Assembly (NCBI GenBank): GCA_907163345.1
Contig: CAJQUN010000507.1
Location: forward strand, 62,001-126,000
Reading direction: 5' to 3'
From: Haberlea rhodopensis
Lineage: Eukaryota > Streptophyta > Magnoliopsida > Lamiales > Gesneriaceae
Length of the DNA stretch: 64,000 nt
Shown here: piece by piece, positions 31,153 to 42,100 of the stretch
How the letters are laid out: the number at the start of each line of letters is the position of its first letter
How positions within the stretch are numbered: position 1 is the first letter of the stretch
Program-made: the position numbers and the translations under genes
Notes under the pieces: model-generated
Told to the model about the DNA's origin: nothing
Database searches by the model: none
The model's input: only the letters and a program-made list of their open reading frames with translations

Positions 31153-32587
31153 TGATAAGTGTATTTTATACACTTATATTTCTTCTTATTTTGCATGATT
31201 TAGTGTTGGTATTCGAGCAGAATTACGTCTTTTGTTGTTGTTTTGATGTTTGCAGGAATCCAAGGAATTAAGCATTTTATTACTAAAAGATGGTGAAAAT
31301 ACATAAATGTGACAAGAATTCAAATTGGGACTCAACGGTGAAATAATCGTGCACCGGGATAGAATACATGCTGCACCCTAGCGCCACTTATGCAACAAGA
31401 TTTTTCTTAAATATTTTCGGAAGCATACTTAATGGGAATTAACAAGAGAAGGGACGTACATTCAGATTGTGGGAGATTTGGTGAAGGATAAAAAGGGAAG
31501 ATAGAACAAAGAAGGAAATATTGAGAATAAAAGGAAACAAAAAGATACGTACAGGGGAATTTAGGGAGGAATTAACGTACACAAGAAAAGAAAGGGAGAG
31601 ATTGGATTGAGGAGGAAGATATGTAAGCAGGAGAGGTGAAGAGAGACGCATACATATTTGGACGGAAAGAATTAGCGTGAAGAGAGGAGGCAGACAGAAG
31701 AGAACTTCACGGACAGAAGAAAGGGAGACGCAAGAGGTGAAGAGCAGTAGACTAACGTGAAAGATGAGGAGATCATTCGAGGCGGTGCGCTTACATCGAA
31801 GGGCATAGATTTTGACAACGGAGAAGACGACGGCAACTACCGGAGACGGAGGGCCATCTTCATATTCGTTTGAATATCTCTTCCCTTATGTTTATGATGA
31901 TTAAAGACATGTCTATGTGTTTATTTAATGTATTCATGAACTAATTTATTATTCTAGAGTTAGACGGATCTTGACTTGAAGTTTATTTGGATTTCCGTAT
32001 GGTTTATTTATGTTTTCCTGTTCCTAATGCTTTTAATCTACTGGCCATGGATTGAATGATTCCATATTCGTGATCTATCACTCGGGAGACGGGGTTGTGA
32101 ATAGGAAAGAAGGAATTCGTATCGTGGTAGTTATATTGTTCGGAAGGCCTATAACTCCATAGAAGTCGTCAAAGGAATTACTGTGCTTTTACAATTGTTT
32201 GATAATTAATCTTAGATAGGGATATCAAGATTAATGTTAGATAATTACTTCTGCTTAACACCCGGGAGGGGGAGTAGAAACAAATAGAATTCTCGGCTAG
32301 TAAACTAGGAAAACACGACATAGTGGATAGTTGAGTGAAGTCGAACCTCTAGAATCCGTTCTCATTGATTTTCTCCACTTAAATTACCATCCTGTTAATC
32401 TTTTATTCTATTTTCGTAGATTAGTTTAATAAATATTGCTCTCGGTTATCTAAATAAAGTCGAGACGATTCTAATTACAGTACTTGGTGTAACTTAATTT
32501 TCAATCCCTGTGGGTTCGACATCCGTATTTTAAAATTCTATACTAAAACTTGACACCGTACACTTGCGGTACGTTTCACACGCATCA
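31153..32587 (+). repeat. Ath3 3' LTR
   Basis: It is nearly identical to the 5' LTR and ends CGCATCA before the TSD ACGAC. Confidence 0.87.
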
Positions 32588-32592
32588 ACGAC

Positions 32593-35178
32593 GGATACAG
32601 GTATGCCGCTATCTTGTTATCGATGAGGTATGGCATATTACTGTTTTATTAATATTATTGTGGATGATATGCATTGACATACATATACCGTCATGTGTTT
32701 GACAATGAGGCTATGGATGCCGTGTTTCGATATGTACCGTCACGAGTTGACGAAGTTATTTTGAATGTCATATGTTGACAGGTACCGTCACGAGATGACG
32801 ATAACATAGTTGATGTCTATGTAGACGCGTAGCGTCGTTTCGATGAATAATACATTTATGTATATGTATTTAGTCGTGTGGTTTGAGTGCCAATGGTGAG
32901 CACATGGTAGTGTCTGGGTCACTAGTTGACGAGACCATTATGCCGAGCAGGTCGCTCGATGAATTATTGGGTGCGCCGTACAGGGAGTGTACCGCAACAC
33001 ATATTCGAGGTAAATATTTTACGAGTAATGATACCTTTGGGTATACTCGTTGGAATGGCTATGGCCAAATGACATGTAACAGGAGTTGTTGAGGAAACTA
33101 CTTGCTTATGCCGAGGTGACATGGTAGACATGATCACACCCACCCCTGAGGGTGTGGAATAAATCCTATGGAACTAGGATTGCTTTGTGGTTGAGCAAGG
33201 ACACCGGGATGTCCTTTGTGCAAGGGTATTAGAGGAATTTTGGGTGATGACCCACTACTCTAATGGATGTTACGGTATGGTGTACCGGGATGGAACATAT
33301 GATACGTTGGTAGGCTTGGTATAAGCCTATAGAGGCAGCGTTTTGCTAGCCAGGTATTGTAGCCGTGTTATAGTGTGCTTGTTGTGGCAATTATATTGCA
33401 CGTTGGGACCGAGTTCGGTGAATCGTGTGATTATACGATGAGGACTTATGGTAGACTCTTGTAGTCTCTATGTGGCATGATGATTGAGGCAGGGAGTACC
33501 TCACGGGGACGTTTATGCGTCTATTGTTTTGAGGGACTTGTACTAGGATAGCTCAATTTTGTTGGTGGTACCAACACGAGTGTCAACAAGTCGTTGTTAG
33601 CTCTAGTTGAGCATCCTTGCATATGGAATGCAACGGGAGTCAGAATTGGATTTGTGGGTTATAGCTAGTGGGGTAACACTACTGTATTGATTTTATCTCT
33701 TGAGGATATTTGGATTGTACTGTCCTGGAGACAGCTGGTATTGGTTGAGGGTTGATTGTGAATCAACCGGGGGAAAGCCCTACTAGTGTTGGACTAGGTG
33801 ATGGCTTCGTACTTCCAGTGAGACGTTCGAGGAGACATCTCTGGGGTAATGCTCGAGTTTGTGAAGTACTATGGCATTAGTACAAGGCATCATTAGTTTG
33901 AGTATACATGGCGTATACGGGTTTCGATTTGGTAATAGTGTTTGATGCACTATTCTGAACCAGTTGCGTATTTTTGGTTCTGGGATATGTTTTGGGCATA
34001 AATATACCCAGGTTTTCCGAACGACGGTTCGAGGTTAGAGGGTCATGAGTCCATGACGTTTTTCCTTGTGAGGAAGGTAGTATTTACCTACCGATGGGGA
34101 ATCTTTGGGAGATTCAATGAGTCGGTCTGTGAGGTGTTGATGTTGGAATCATGCCATTGTCTGTTTGTCTGTCAATCATTATTCTCTGCGAGGTGAGAAT
34201 ATCTGGGGATTGACAGCTGATTTTGGGACTTTGGGTATGATTGGAGATACCCAAGCCTATTGCATTGAGTATGCATGTTGTGTAGGTACTTGGGCATGTA
34301 TGTGTGTACGAATGCCCGAGTTTAAGTACTTGTTGAGTATCGGATTAGTACGCTTGGTTTGGCGAATCTCTGTGAGAGATTGTGGCACCTTGAGATTTGT
34401 AATCTCGATGGCACGATGTATTCTGAGGAATAATCGTGAGGTCCGATTGACTTCCTCTGAGGAGGGATTGTCGTGTTTTGGGACCATGGTAATTCTTGCT
34501 GGTCAATTCGATAGCCTCCCTGTTTTAGGATTGTTGAATCCCAGGATAAACGAGGGATAGCCTGGATTCGGATTTGTTTAGTGTCGTGATTGACACGTGT
34601 GGCGGGAATGCAATCGATTGTTCTTGCATGTCCTTTTGAGAACTTGAGACCTTGTGGAGTCTCGATAGTGTGTTCGGACCAAGATGTGATTTCTTGGAAT
34701 ACACGGTTGTAGACATTTTTGGAGATCTGTTTCGTGTTGATCGGGGCCGTGTTGTGGCCCAATCTGTGTTGCATTGTGGTGCAACTACTCCTTTGATGGA
34801 GATGGACTTGGAAAGCGGAAGCCAGATGTGGTATAAGTATATTGTAGTGTACCGGTTGTTTCCTTGGTAACGATGTATGGTTAACATCGTAGGCTAAATC
34901 ACAAAGATATCATCGAAGTGATATCTAATTTGGAATCACGAATGATTCGTTTGATTTGCAGTTAGGTTTGGGCTAACTGCTTTTGAGAGGGTTAGCATTG
35001 GGAGTATGCTGACGTTCTGTTACGGTTGTGATGGTTTGGGGAGGTTTACTCCATTCTGGATTTTTGTGCGGGGTCAGTGTCCTCGCGGTTGTAATGTCAT
35101 TCATGGTATGTTCATGATTCGACGATGTGAATCCGTTTGGATTTTGTAATCTCGGCAATATGTGGAGTACGCAGTGCA
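32593..35178 (+). other. Big1 internal region: hairpin chain
   Basis: There is no recognisable coding sequence in 2.6 kb. The strand is G/T-rich and dense in short inverted repeats with small loops. The longest perfect ones are GGTTGATT/AATCAACC (33750-33768), TTGGGTAT/ATACCCAA (34231-34254), AGATATCA/TGATATCT (34905-34926) and GCAGTTAG/CTAACTGC (34958-34980). Also present are TAGGCTT/AAGCCTA (33311-33329), AATAGTG/CACTATT (33934-33954) and ACGATGT/ACATCGT (34870-34890), with many of 5-6 bp between. Homologous sequence at 47014-47501 and 56816-57040 keeps several of them with compensating changes. Confidence 0.6.
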
Positions 35179-35214
35179 AATTTCGAGGACCATATTTTAT
35201 TAGTGGAGGATAAT
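35179..35214 (+). other. Big1 PPT region
   Basis: AAATTTCGAGGACC followed by AGTGGAGGA precedes the 3' LTR. It corresponds to the ATTTCG-AGGA-CGAAAT hairpin and purine tract of Tek1 and Tek2, but the second arm is degraded here. Confidence 0.6.
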
Positions 35215-37640
35215 TGTGATGCCCGGGAATTATTGGTGTTAATCCCGGTGTAGTAATAATCCTTATTGGATTTTAATTGTGGCAATTGTGTATTAATTGC
35301 GGTTTTGGGACTCCCGGGGATTTTAAATCATGTTTTTGGAGTCGTTGGATCCAAGGGATGAGATTGTATTATCATCGTGGTGATAACCTTGGAATTTTGT
35401 TCTTGGTGGAACCTGGGGTCCGGAGTACTTTGTACTGGGGCTGGTAATGGAAATTGACGTTAGAGAGATGATTTTTGAAAACAGATGATTTTTAATGAAT
35501 CATGATGTATTTGTGAAGGAGTCGGTATTTTGGAGCTTTGGAGCTACATATACCAAATAGACTCGGTATTCCGTCATTATATGGAATCACTTCCCTCTCT
35601 CATCTCCCTCACGCCTCTCTCACCCCAAACCCTTCACTATTCTCCTCTTGGAAGCAAAATCGTTGGGGGCTCGTCTTGGGAGCCCGATTTCTTGAAGAAA
35701 TGCTGGTAATCTTCTTCTCCTCACCTTTAACTTCGATTTGATTATGATTTTGTGCTAAATGGCTGAGTTTTGGGGTGGATTTGAGATTTGGGGGTTTTGG
35801 TTAAAAATCTAAAAAGTTGATTTTAGTGTTTTTATTGAGTTTGAATGATGTATAGGTGGTGTTGAGGAAGTTATGGGTCTTGGTTTTGAGTTTGGGTGTG
35901 AAAAACACCATGGAAGCTCGAATGTTTTTCGGAAACCCGCGGGTCGCGATAGATCGCGGCATGGCACCGATCGATCGCCAAATGTTACTGAATTTGGGAA
36001 GGCGATGAACAGTCTCGTCGATCGATCGCGAAAAGTAGGCGATCGATCACGAGTGTCTTGGCGATCGATCGCGAGGTTTGGCGATCAATCGCGGATGGTA
36101 GTGTTGCGGACAGTGTACTCGCGCGATCGATCGCGCCTGATGGGAGATGATCGCGGCACTGTTTGGTTTGTTTTTTTTTTGGAATTTTTGGAAAATGTTG
36201 GGATTTTGAAAGGTTTATATGGCCCGTTTCCGGGGCAATGTCTACATTCCAATGGGAATGCTATACTTTTAAAATGGATTGGTTGGAGCCAATGTTAATA
36301 AAATGGAATTCTCGGTTGGGTTTTCGGCTATCTTTTAACCTATAAAATGGAATATTTTGGGTATTATGCATGCTTAGCCGGTGGGCTTTTATTTTTGGTA
36401 ATCATCATGGATGGACGATAGATTTGGATGTTGTGAACATGATTGGGCACGTGATTGCATGCCTATGTTTAATTGGGAGTCATTTGCATTTTAGCACTTA
36501 ACTCATCGGGTCGTGGGACTCAGGCAAGGTTGGACTCAAACTACAGAATCATAAGGTACGTATGACGTACGTGCATAGACCGTTATTATAATTGCAATTG
36601 TTGAGTGCATGGTATACTGTATTGCAATAAATGTTAATGAAAATGCATGGTAGATGGTATTATCAATAAATGGATGTGGAAATACATGGTTTGTGGTAAT
36701 TGCTACAAATGGATATATGTGCATTGGAATTATATGGTGCCGCTTTTGAGCGAGCAATGATTGAGATGTTGTCGCATTTGAGCGAACATCGGTTGGGACG
36801 CCACTGCTGTTGAGCATGCGTGAGAATGAAATGCCGCTATTGTAGAGCGAGGAATGAAACAGAACTATGGAACCATAAATGAGATATATGGGATACTTGT
36901 AATCATTGTTTAATGATTTGATATTATTGATTATGATATCGGTATGTGACAAATGAATTTGTTAATCAATGTAATGATTAACTGGCATTTGGGAATTTGA
37001 TGGTTTCAGTTATTTTGAGAACAGGGACAGTGCTGGGAATGCCGGATGAGGATGATACCATCCAGGGAGCATCCTTTATATTTCATAGTATTTACATTTT
37101 TGTAAATTATGAATTGTGTTATTGTGATTATTGGACATGGGATATTGGTATGCTCACCCCGTGTGGGGGCTGTTTCTGTTGGGGCAGGTTATTAGGTACA
37201 TCGATGGCTTGGAGTTGAGCTTGAGCTGTGGATCTGAGGTGCTTCCAGGATCGAGGTACCAGCGACGGTATTGAGCATGATACTTTATACATTAAATACA
37301 CACATACTTATTCGATGCTCGCATGTGAGCACTATGATGTGTATATGGGTTGTATAAAGAAGGCAAGGGCCTTTCTCTTTTCATTTATGTGATGAATGCA
37401 ATTATTTATTGAATTGCTAAATGAACTGAGAACATGTTAGTGTATTATAATGGTGCATAATATGTATGTGGCCTTGGTTGGGGGAAACTAGACATTATAT
37501 GGAATGATGTAAAGAAATTTTATTGTTGGCATGGTTTGTTATGATGTCAAGTGGAATTTTTCCCTACCTAGATAATCGCATGCACTAAATGCTTGGGGTT
37601 AGTACACTAATAATGGATTAAGGTCGCGGGGGTCCTTACA
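35215..37640 (+). repeat. Big1 3' LTR
   Basis: It is a direct repeat of 15852-18247, with a palindrome array at 35944-36154 and the small-hairpin units at about 36738-36852. It ends GGTCCTTACA before the TSD CAAAC. Confidence 0.85.
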
Positions 37641-37799
37641 CAAACCGAATGAAAGTGTAATTCAAGATGTGGAATGAGTGGCACTCCTATTATATAAAGT
37701 TCATTTGATCTTATCTCAGTATTTTTATCTGATATAAATGTTTAATTGAAATATATAAAAGTTGAAATAAACTTTATTTCCCTTAATTTTACCGGGCAT
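37641..37799. other. AT-rich flank, no feature seen
   Basis: This continues the sequence interrupted by Big1 downstream of the putative host gene. No ORF or repeat is evident. Confidence 0.4.
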
Positions 37800-38139
37800 T
37801 AGCTTCCAAGGTAATCGAGTCCTTTCCTGTTCGCCATAGTGATTGATGAGATAACAAAAGACATACACATTGAATTACCTTGGAACACACTTTTTCAGCC
37901 GGTGTGTTAATCGACGAGACAATGACATAGGTAAATGCCAAGTCGGAGTTATGGAGAGAGACGTTGGAATCACAAGGTTTTAGATTAAGTAGGTCTAAAA
38001 TGGAATATATGGAGTGCAAATTTAGTGGTCATTCCTTCCGGGATTCATGTGTTGTAGCACTCGGTGGGGTCAAGAGGTATCGATGAGCAGCAAATTTCGA
38101 TACCTAGGTTCAGTTATCCAAAAGGATAGAGAGATTGAC
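37800..38139 (+). pseudogene. L1-type LINE reverse-transcriptase fragment, left part
   Basis: Conceptual translation across shifting frames shows PFLFAIVIDEITKDIHIELP, then a degraded LFADD-like region, then ESQGFRLSRSKMEYMECKFS and RYLGSVIQKDREID. These are landmarks of plant L1-type RT (domains around and after the catalytic motif). Several frameshifts and stops make it non-functional. Tek1 is inserted at the end of this piece. Confidence 0.75.
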
Positions 38140-38827
38140 TGTGATGCCCCGAAATTAATTAATTGCAATTAAGGCATTAATTATGTTTATATGATGAATC
38201 ATGTGATAATGGATTTATGTGTTGGGTATTAAGATGTTAACATGATTTAATTGTGTTGATTATTAAATATGAGGAAGATGTGATTTTAGATGAAGTTTAG
38301 AGCATTTTTGTAAAATGCTTTTAAAATACCATGTTGGAGAATTTTATACATCATGTTAAGTTTGGGGTACAATTTTTTTAATTAACTTTGCACAACCCCT
38401 TTTAATCCCCACTACCCATCTTTTCCTATACTTCACTTCACTTTACCAATCACTCTTTTAAGCCCCAAATTTCATCCCTCAACCCTAACCCCACACCATT
38501 TTCGAAATCCACCAAAGAAGAAGAAGGAAAGTTCCACAAAACTTGTGTTTGTGTAGTCTTTGCTAAGATTTGGAGCCTACAAGAGGTATGGAACCATTCC
38601 TTAAGTTTTCAAGATGTTTGGTGTTGAAATGGGTTAGTTTTGATGATTTATGTGGGTTGTTTTGGGTATGTGTTATATATGTTTGGGGTATGATTTTTGA
38701 AGTGTTTTATGTGGGTTTTAGTGAGTTATGATGTTGTTGATGTTGTAGGGAAGTTTGGTTTTGAAAGGTATGAGGATAAGCTTGGAAAATGCACATAAAA
38801 ATGGTGAAATCGCGGCCACTGGTTGTG

Positions 38828-39038
38828 GCGATCGATCGCTACAAAAGCAGCGATCGATCGCCGAGAGGCAGTACGCAAAAATGAGGATAGACGATCGATC
38901 GCCTCAAATGGCGTGATCGATCGCCAACGTCCAGTAGCGAAATGTGCATTAGGCGATCGATCGCCTCATTTTAAGCGATCGATCGCCGCTAAGTGAAAAA
39001 TCAGGCGATCGATCGCCATGTTTTGAGCGATCGATCGC
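38828..39038 (+). repeat. paired-palindrome array (Tek1 5' LTR)
   Basis: GCGATCGATCGC copies start at 38828/38850, 38891/38913, 38953/38975 and 39005/39027. All four pairs have exactly 22 bp spacing, and pairs are separated by 63, 62 and 52 bp. GAGGCAGT follows the first pair. The copy in the 3' LTR begins at about 45523. Confidence 0.92.
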
Positions 39039-39247
39039 CGCTGTTCAAAAGTAGGAAAATGATGATTTTTGTTAAATTTTTGGTATTGGGCTATTGTTTC
39101 GCTTCTAATATCAATTTGTATGGTTATGTAGAACCGTCCCAGGTACCCACAACTTCAAGGAGATAAAGTTCTGCAATTTCTCCTTCTTTTGGAATTAAGG
39201 TACGTAAGAAACGTACGAGCATCGGACGGTAAACCATACTCCTACAT

Positions 39248-39445
39248 TTAATGATGATGCTTATGATGATGATGTTTATGATGATGTTTATGAGGATGAT
39301 GTTTATGATGATGTTTATGATGATGATGTTTATGATGACGATGTTTATGATGATGATTATGATGATGTTTACGATGATGATGTTTATGATGATGTTTACG
39401 ATGATGATGTTTATGATGACGTTTATGATGATGATGTTTATGATA
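39248..39445 (+). repeat. ATGATG(A/T)TTT tandem array (Tek1 LTR)
   Basis: A quasi-microsatellite of ATGATGATG and GTTTATGATG units. It recurs with different unit counts at 45945-46160. Confidence 0.85.
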
Positions 39446-39467
39446 AGGTCATATGACGTATATGATT

Positions 39468-39656
39468 GGGTAAGACGCCCATGTGGTAAGATGCCACCCA
39501 ATGTATGTGAGTGGGTAAGATGCCCATGTGGTAAGATGCCACACAATGTTATGATATGGCAAGACGCCATATGATTGGGTAAGATGCCCATGTGGTAAGA
39601 TGCCACACGACGGTTATGTTATGGTAAGATGCCATATAATGGGGTAAGATGCCCTT
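39468..39656 (+). repeat. TAAGATG-loop hairpin array (Tek1 LTR)
   Basis: Nine units share the core GG(T/C)AAGA(T/C)GCC, and each is embedded in arms that differ between units but remain complementary within a unit: TGGG/CCCA, TGTGG/CCACA, ATATGG/CCATAT and TATGG/CCATA. The loop is TAAGATG or CAAGACG. The array recurs at about 46186-46376. Confidence 0.8.
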
Positions 39657-40090
39657 ATACATGAATAAGAATCAGGGATAACAAAAGAAGTTGAAGAACG
39701 ACCAATAACTTTTACTTAACTAAGATGTTATGCATTACTGTATGTCTTTTAATATCATGTTAAGTAAATATGTTTATGCTCACGATGTGTTGTCCCTGTA
39801 GGTACACTTTTGGACCGAAGGGCCTAGGGTCGGGTAGAGGCGGTGAGCTAAAAGGGAGCAAGATGAATATAGGATGCAGGATTTTGATAGTCTCTACTCT
39901 AGGAGTAATATAAATCTATAACTTTAACATTCATTATTGGAAATGTAATTAAATAGCTTTTGGAAATCTTATTTTGGCCTGTAATCTTCTTAGCTCAAGC
40001 TACAACCGGAACCCTTAAGAGGTTATAAATGCATGTTCTGTCCATTATATGTGTACTATTTGATGTTAAGGTAGGAAGACCCTACATTAG

Positions 40091-40102
40091 TGGTATCAGA
40101 GC
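40091..40102 (+). other. primer binding site, tRNA-iMet type (Tek1)
   Basis: TGGTATCAGAGC lies four bases after the LTR. Confidence 0.88.
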
Positions 40103-40292
40103 AGTGGTTAGAGAACCCGGGAATGAGTGAAGGGTAGCCTTAGCAATAAGTTGGCTAGGTGCTTACTTGTAAACATGTTGTGTGCATATGTTACTTATGA
40201 AGTACATGACTGTTATGCTCACATGTTATGCCTTTCTAACAATGTATATATGAACTGCTTTTGTGTCTTGTTGTTAACCCTTGTGTTGCAGT

Positions 40293-41174
40293 ATGGCAGC
40301 GAATGTGGAGGTAGGTGACGCAGTGAGCGTCAATGCAAGTGCGGGGCGTACGAATCCCCTACCCCCGCCCGCTTTTGATGATGAACCGTCCGAACAACTG
40401 TTGTTGCCAGGGGAGCTAAGCTTAACTCAATTTCTTGCATACCGACCCCCAACCTTTGAAGGAACCGAAACTGGGGAACGAGCTGAGGAACGGTTAGAAA
40501 GAATAGAGCAAATCTTTGTGGCAGCCCCATGTGCGAAGACAGCATGGATACGGTTAGCAGAGTTCCAATTGGCCAAGAAGGCACTAATGTGGTGGAAGAC
40601 CACTGTGGTAGAGCAACAGGCTCAAGGTCATGAAGTTAATTGGAAAATGTTTCGAACTCGCTTTCTGAATCGTTATTTCTCGACTGCTACACGACAAGCT
40701 GAGGAAGATGAATTTACTCACCTCAAGCAAGGTAATATGTCAGTGTCGGATTATGCTCTTCAGTATTGCTCCTTACTCAGATATGCACCTCACATCGCCA
40801 CGAGCACTCAAGCAAAGATGAGGAACTTCATGAAGGGCTTGAGGCCAGAGCTGTACGATAGGGTGATTACTTATGGCCCTACTTGTTTTGACGATGCACT
40901 CTCACGGGCTGAGCTAGCCGAACTGGGAGTGGGTGCATACCCTGATGTTGTACCACCGTCAGCACCCTCTCAGAAATCCACTCCAGATAATTTGAAGCCA
41001 AGGAGTGATCAGTTCAAGTCAAGGGGGAACACATCGGCGTCAAGGTTCAGCGGTAAGAGGCCCGACAATAGATGGAAAGGAAACAGTAGGAGTGATGCCC
41101 CATCTGGAAGGGGGCAGTCTCAGGGAGACAGATCCGGGAGGTCCAGTGCACTCTTTGTGGGCAACCACATCTGA
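40293..41174 (+). pseudogene. gag: Tek1 gag
   Basis: The likely ATG is at 40293 (MAANVEVGD). The chromovirus gag core is visible: FLAYRPPTFEGTETGE, AWIRLAEFQLAKKALMWWKT and MSVSDYALQYCSLLRYAPHI (about residues 50-170). Gag would form the particle. The frame ends at 41174 just before the zinc knuckles, which continue in another frame, so a frameshift separates them. Confidence 0.85.
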
Positions 41175-42092
41175 TGAAAGATTGTGTAGGATGTTATGTT
41201 TGTGGCGACAAGGGCCACTTTGCTAGACAGTGTCCCAACAGGGGAAGTCAACAGGGTCCTGCGGGGAGGCCTGCGGATAGGACAACACAGCATAGACCAC
41301 CATTCGTGCCGAGACAGTATGGAGGTCAGCCTATGGGGCCACCTCAAGGGCAAGTCTATGCATTGACGAGGGAGCAGGCTTCAGCGGCTCCGGAGGAGGT
41401 TATAGCGGGTACGTGTCTTTTATTTACGCACCCTGCTTTTATATTGATCGACACACGTGCGTCACACTCTTTTGTGTTGACAAGTTTTGTGGAAAGGCAC
41501 CACATATGCACTTCTCCGTCGCCCACGCCTCTTATAGTCTCGACCCCCCGCTAGAAGAAGTATGATTACTGATCGGATCGTCTACGATGGCCTCATTTAT
41601 TTTGAGGATAAAGAACTAAGGTCAGATTTGATTGTTCTGGGAATGTCAGACTTTGACTGCATTCTGGGCATTGATGTTCTGAACAGGTATCAGGCAGTTG
41701 TGAACTGCAGGCAGAGGATAGTACGGTTCAAATCTGATATGGGAGTTCCATGGACGTTCTATGGGGATGGTTCTCGCTCTAAGATTCCGTTGATATCTGC
41801 TGTCAAGACGGCGCAGTTGTTGGAACGAGGCCATACAGGATATATCATATATGCCATTGATGTTACGGAAAAGAAAGAAGAAGTAAAAGTTGAGGATGTG
41901 CCCGTAGTGGCGGAGTTCCCTGATGTCTTTCCGGAGGAGACTCCCGCATTCCCACCGACGAGAGAGGTCGAGTTTGGGATTGAGTTATTACCGGGGACGT
42001 CTGCCATTTATCGTGCCCCTTATAGACTCAGTTACAAGAGCTCCTTGATAAAGGCTATATACGCCCTAGCGTATCGCCCTGGGGAGCACTAG
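41174..42092 (+). pseudogene. pol: Tek1 zinc knuckle and protease, mutated
   Basis: This shifted frame carries CYVCGDKGHFARQC (CCHC knuckle) and then the aspartic protease site. That site reads LIDTRASHSF, with Arg in place of the Gly of the D-T-G triad; Tek2 has LIDTGASHSF. A further break follows at 41554-41562. The next segment (41562-42092) has DFDCILGIDVLNRYQAVVNC and runs into a small deletion just before RT. The protease is predicted inactive. Confidence 0.82.
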
Positions 42093-42100
42093 TTTTATTT

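Larger units (their letters stand above)
25948..32587 (+). mobile_element. Ath3: pol-less Athila-related element
   Basis: LTRs at 25948-27383 and 31153-32587 (1436 and 1435 bp) differ at about 14 positions by eye, so this is a young insertion. The TSD is ACGAC (25943-25947 and 32588-32592). It has the tRNA-Asp-type primer site, a shortened gag, remnants of an ORF2 end and an Athila-like 3' non-coding domain, but no pol. The family is distinct from Ath1 and Ath2. Confidence 0.88.
15852..37640 (+). mobile_element. Big1: large non-coding Tekay-like LTR element
   Basis: LTRs of about 2.4 kb (15852-18247 and 35215-37640) start TGTGATGCCCGGG and end CTTACA, with the TSD CAAAC on both sides (15847-15851 and 37641-37645). 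Without the nested Ath2 and Ath3 it is about 9.2 kb. It has an iMet primer site and a purine tract but no recognisable gag or pol anywhere in about 4.4 kb of internal sequence. That sequence is instead made of tandem repeats and dense small inverted repeats. It shares LTR termini with Tek1, so a Tekay-type helper is likely. Relatives are present at 47014-47501, 56816-57497 and 57498-58417. Confidence 0.85.
38140..40086 (+). repeat. Tek1 5' LTR
   Basis: It contains the paired-palindrome array (38828-39038), an ATGATGATGTTT-type tandem repeat (39248-39445) and a hairpin array (39468-39656). The open frames of Met/Phe or Ile/Asn repeats come from the ATGATGTTT array and are not genes. Confidence 0.9.

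Noticed and set aside
34165..34560. 131-codon ORF in Big1
   Set aside because: No family resemblance; the diverged Big1 copy at 47014-47501 does not preserve the frame, and the region is dominated by inverted repeats.
38828..39038. CRISPR-like reading of regularly spaced palindromes
   Set aside because: Plant LTR context, repeats only 12 bp, spacers shared between LTR copies and no cas genes; the periodicity is in a retroelement leader.
39251..39606. Open frames of Met/Phe and Ile/Asn repeats in Tek1 LTRs (also 45819-46328)
   Set aside because: They translate the ATGATGATGTTT tandem array inside an LTR; unit number differs between the two LTRs.
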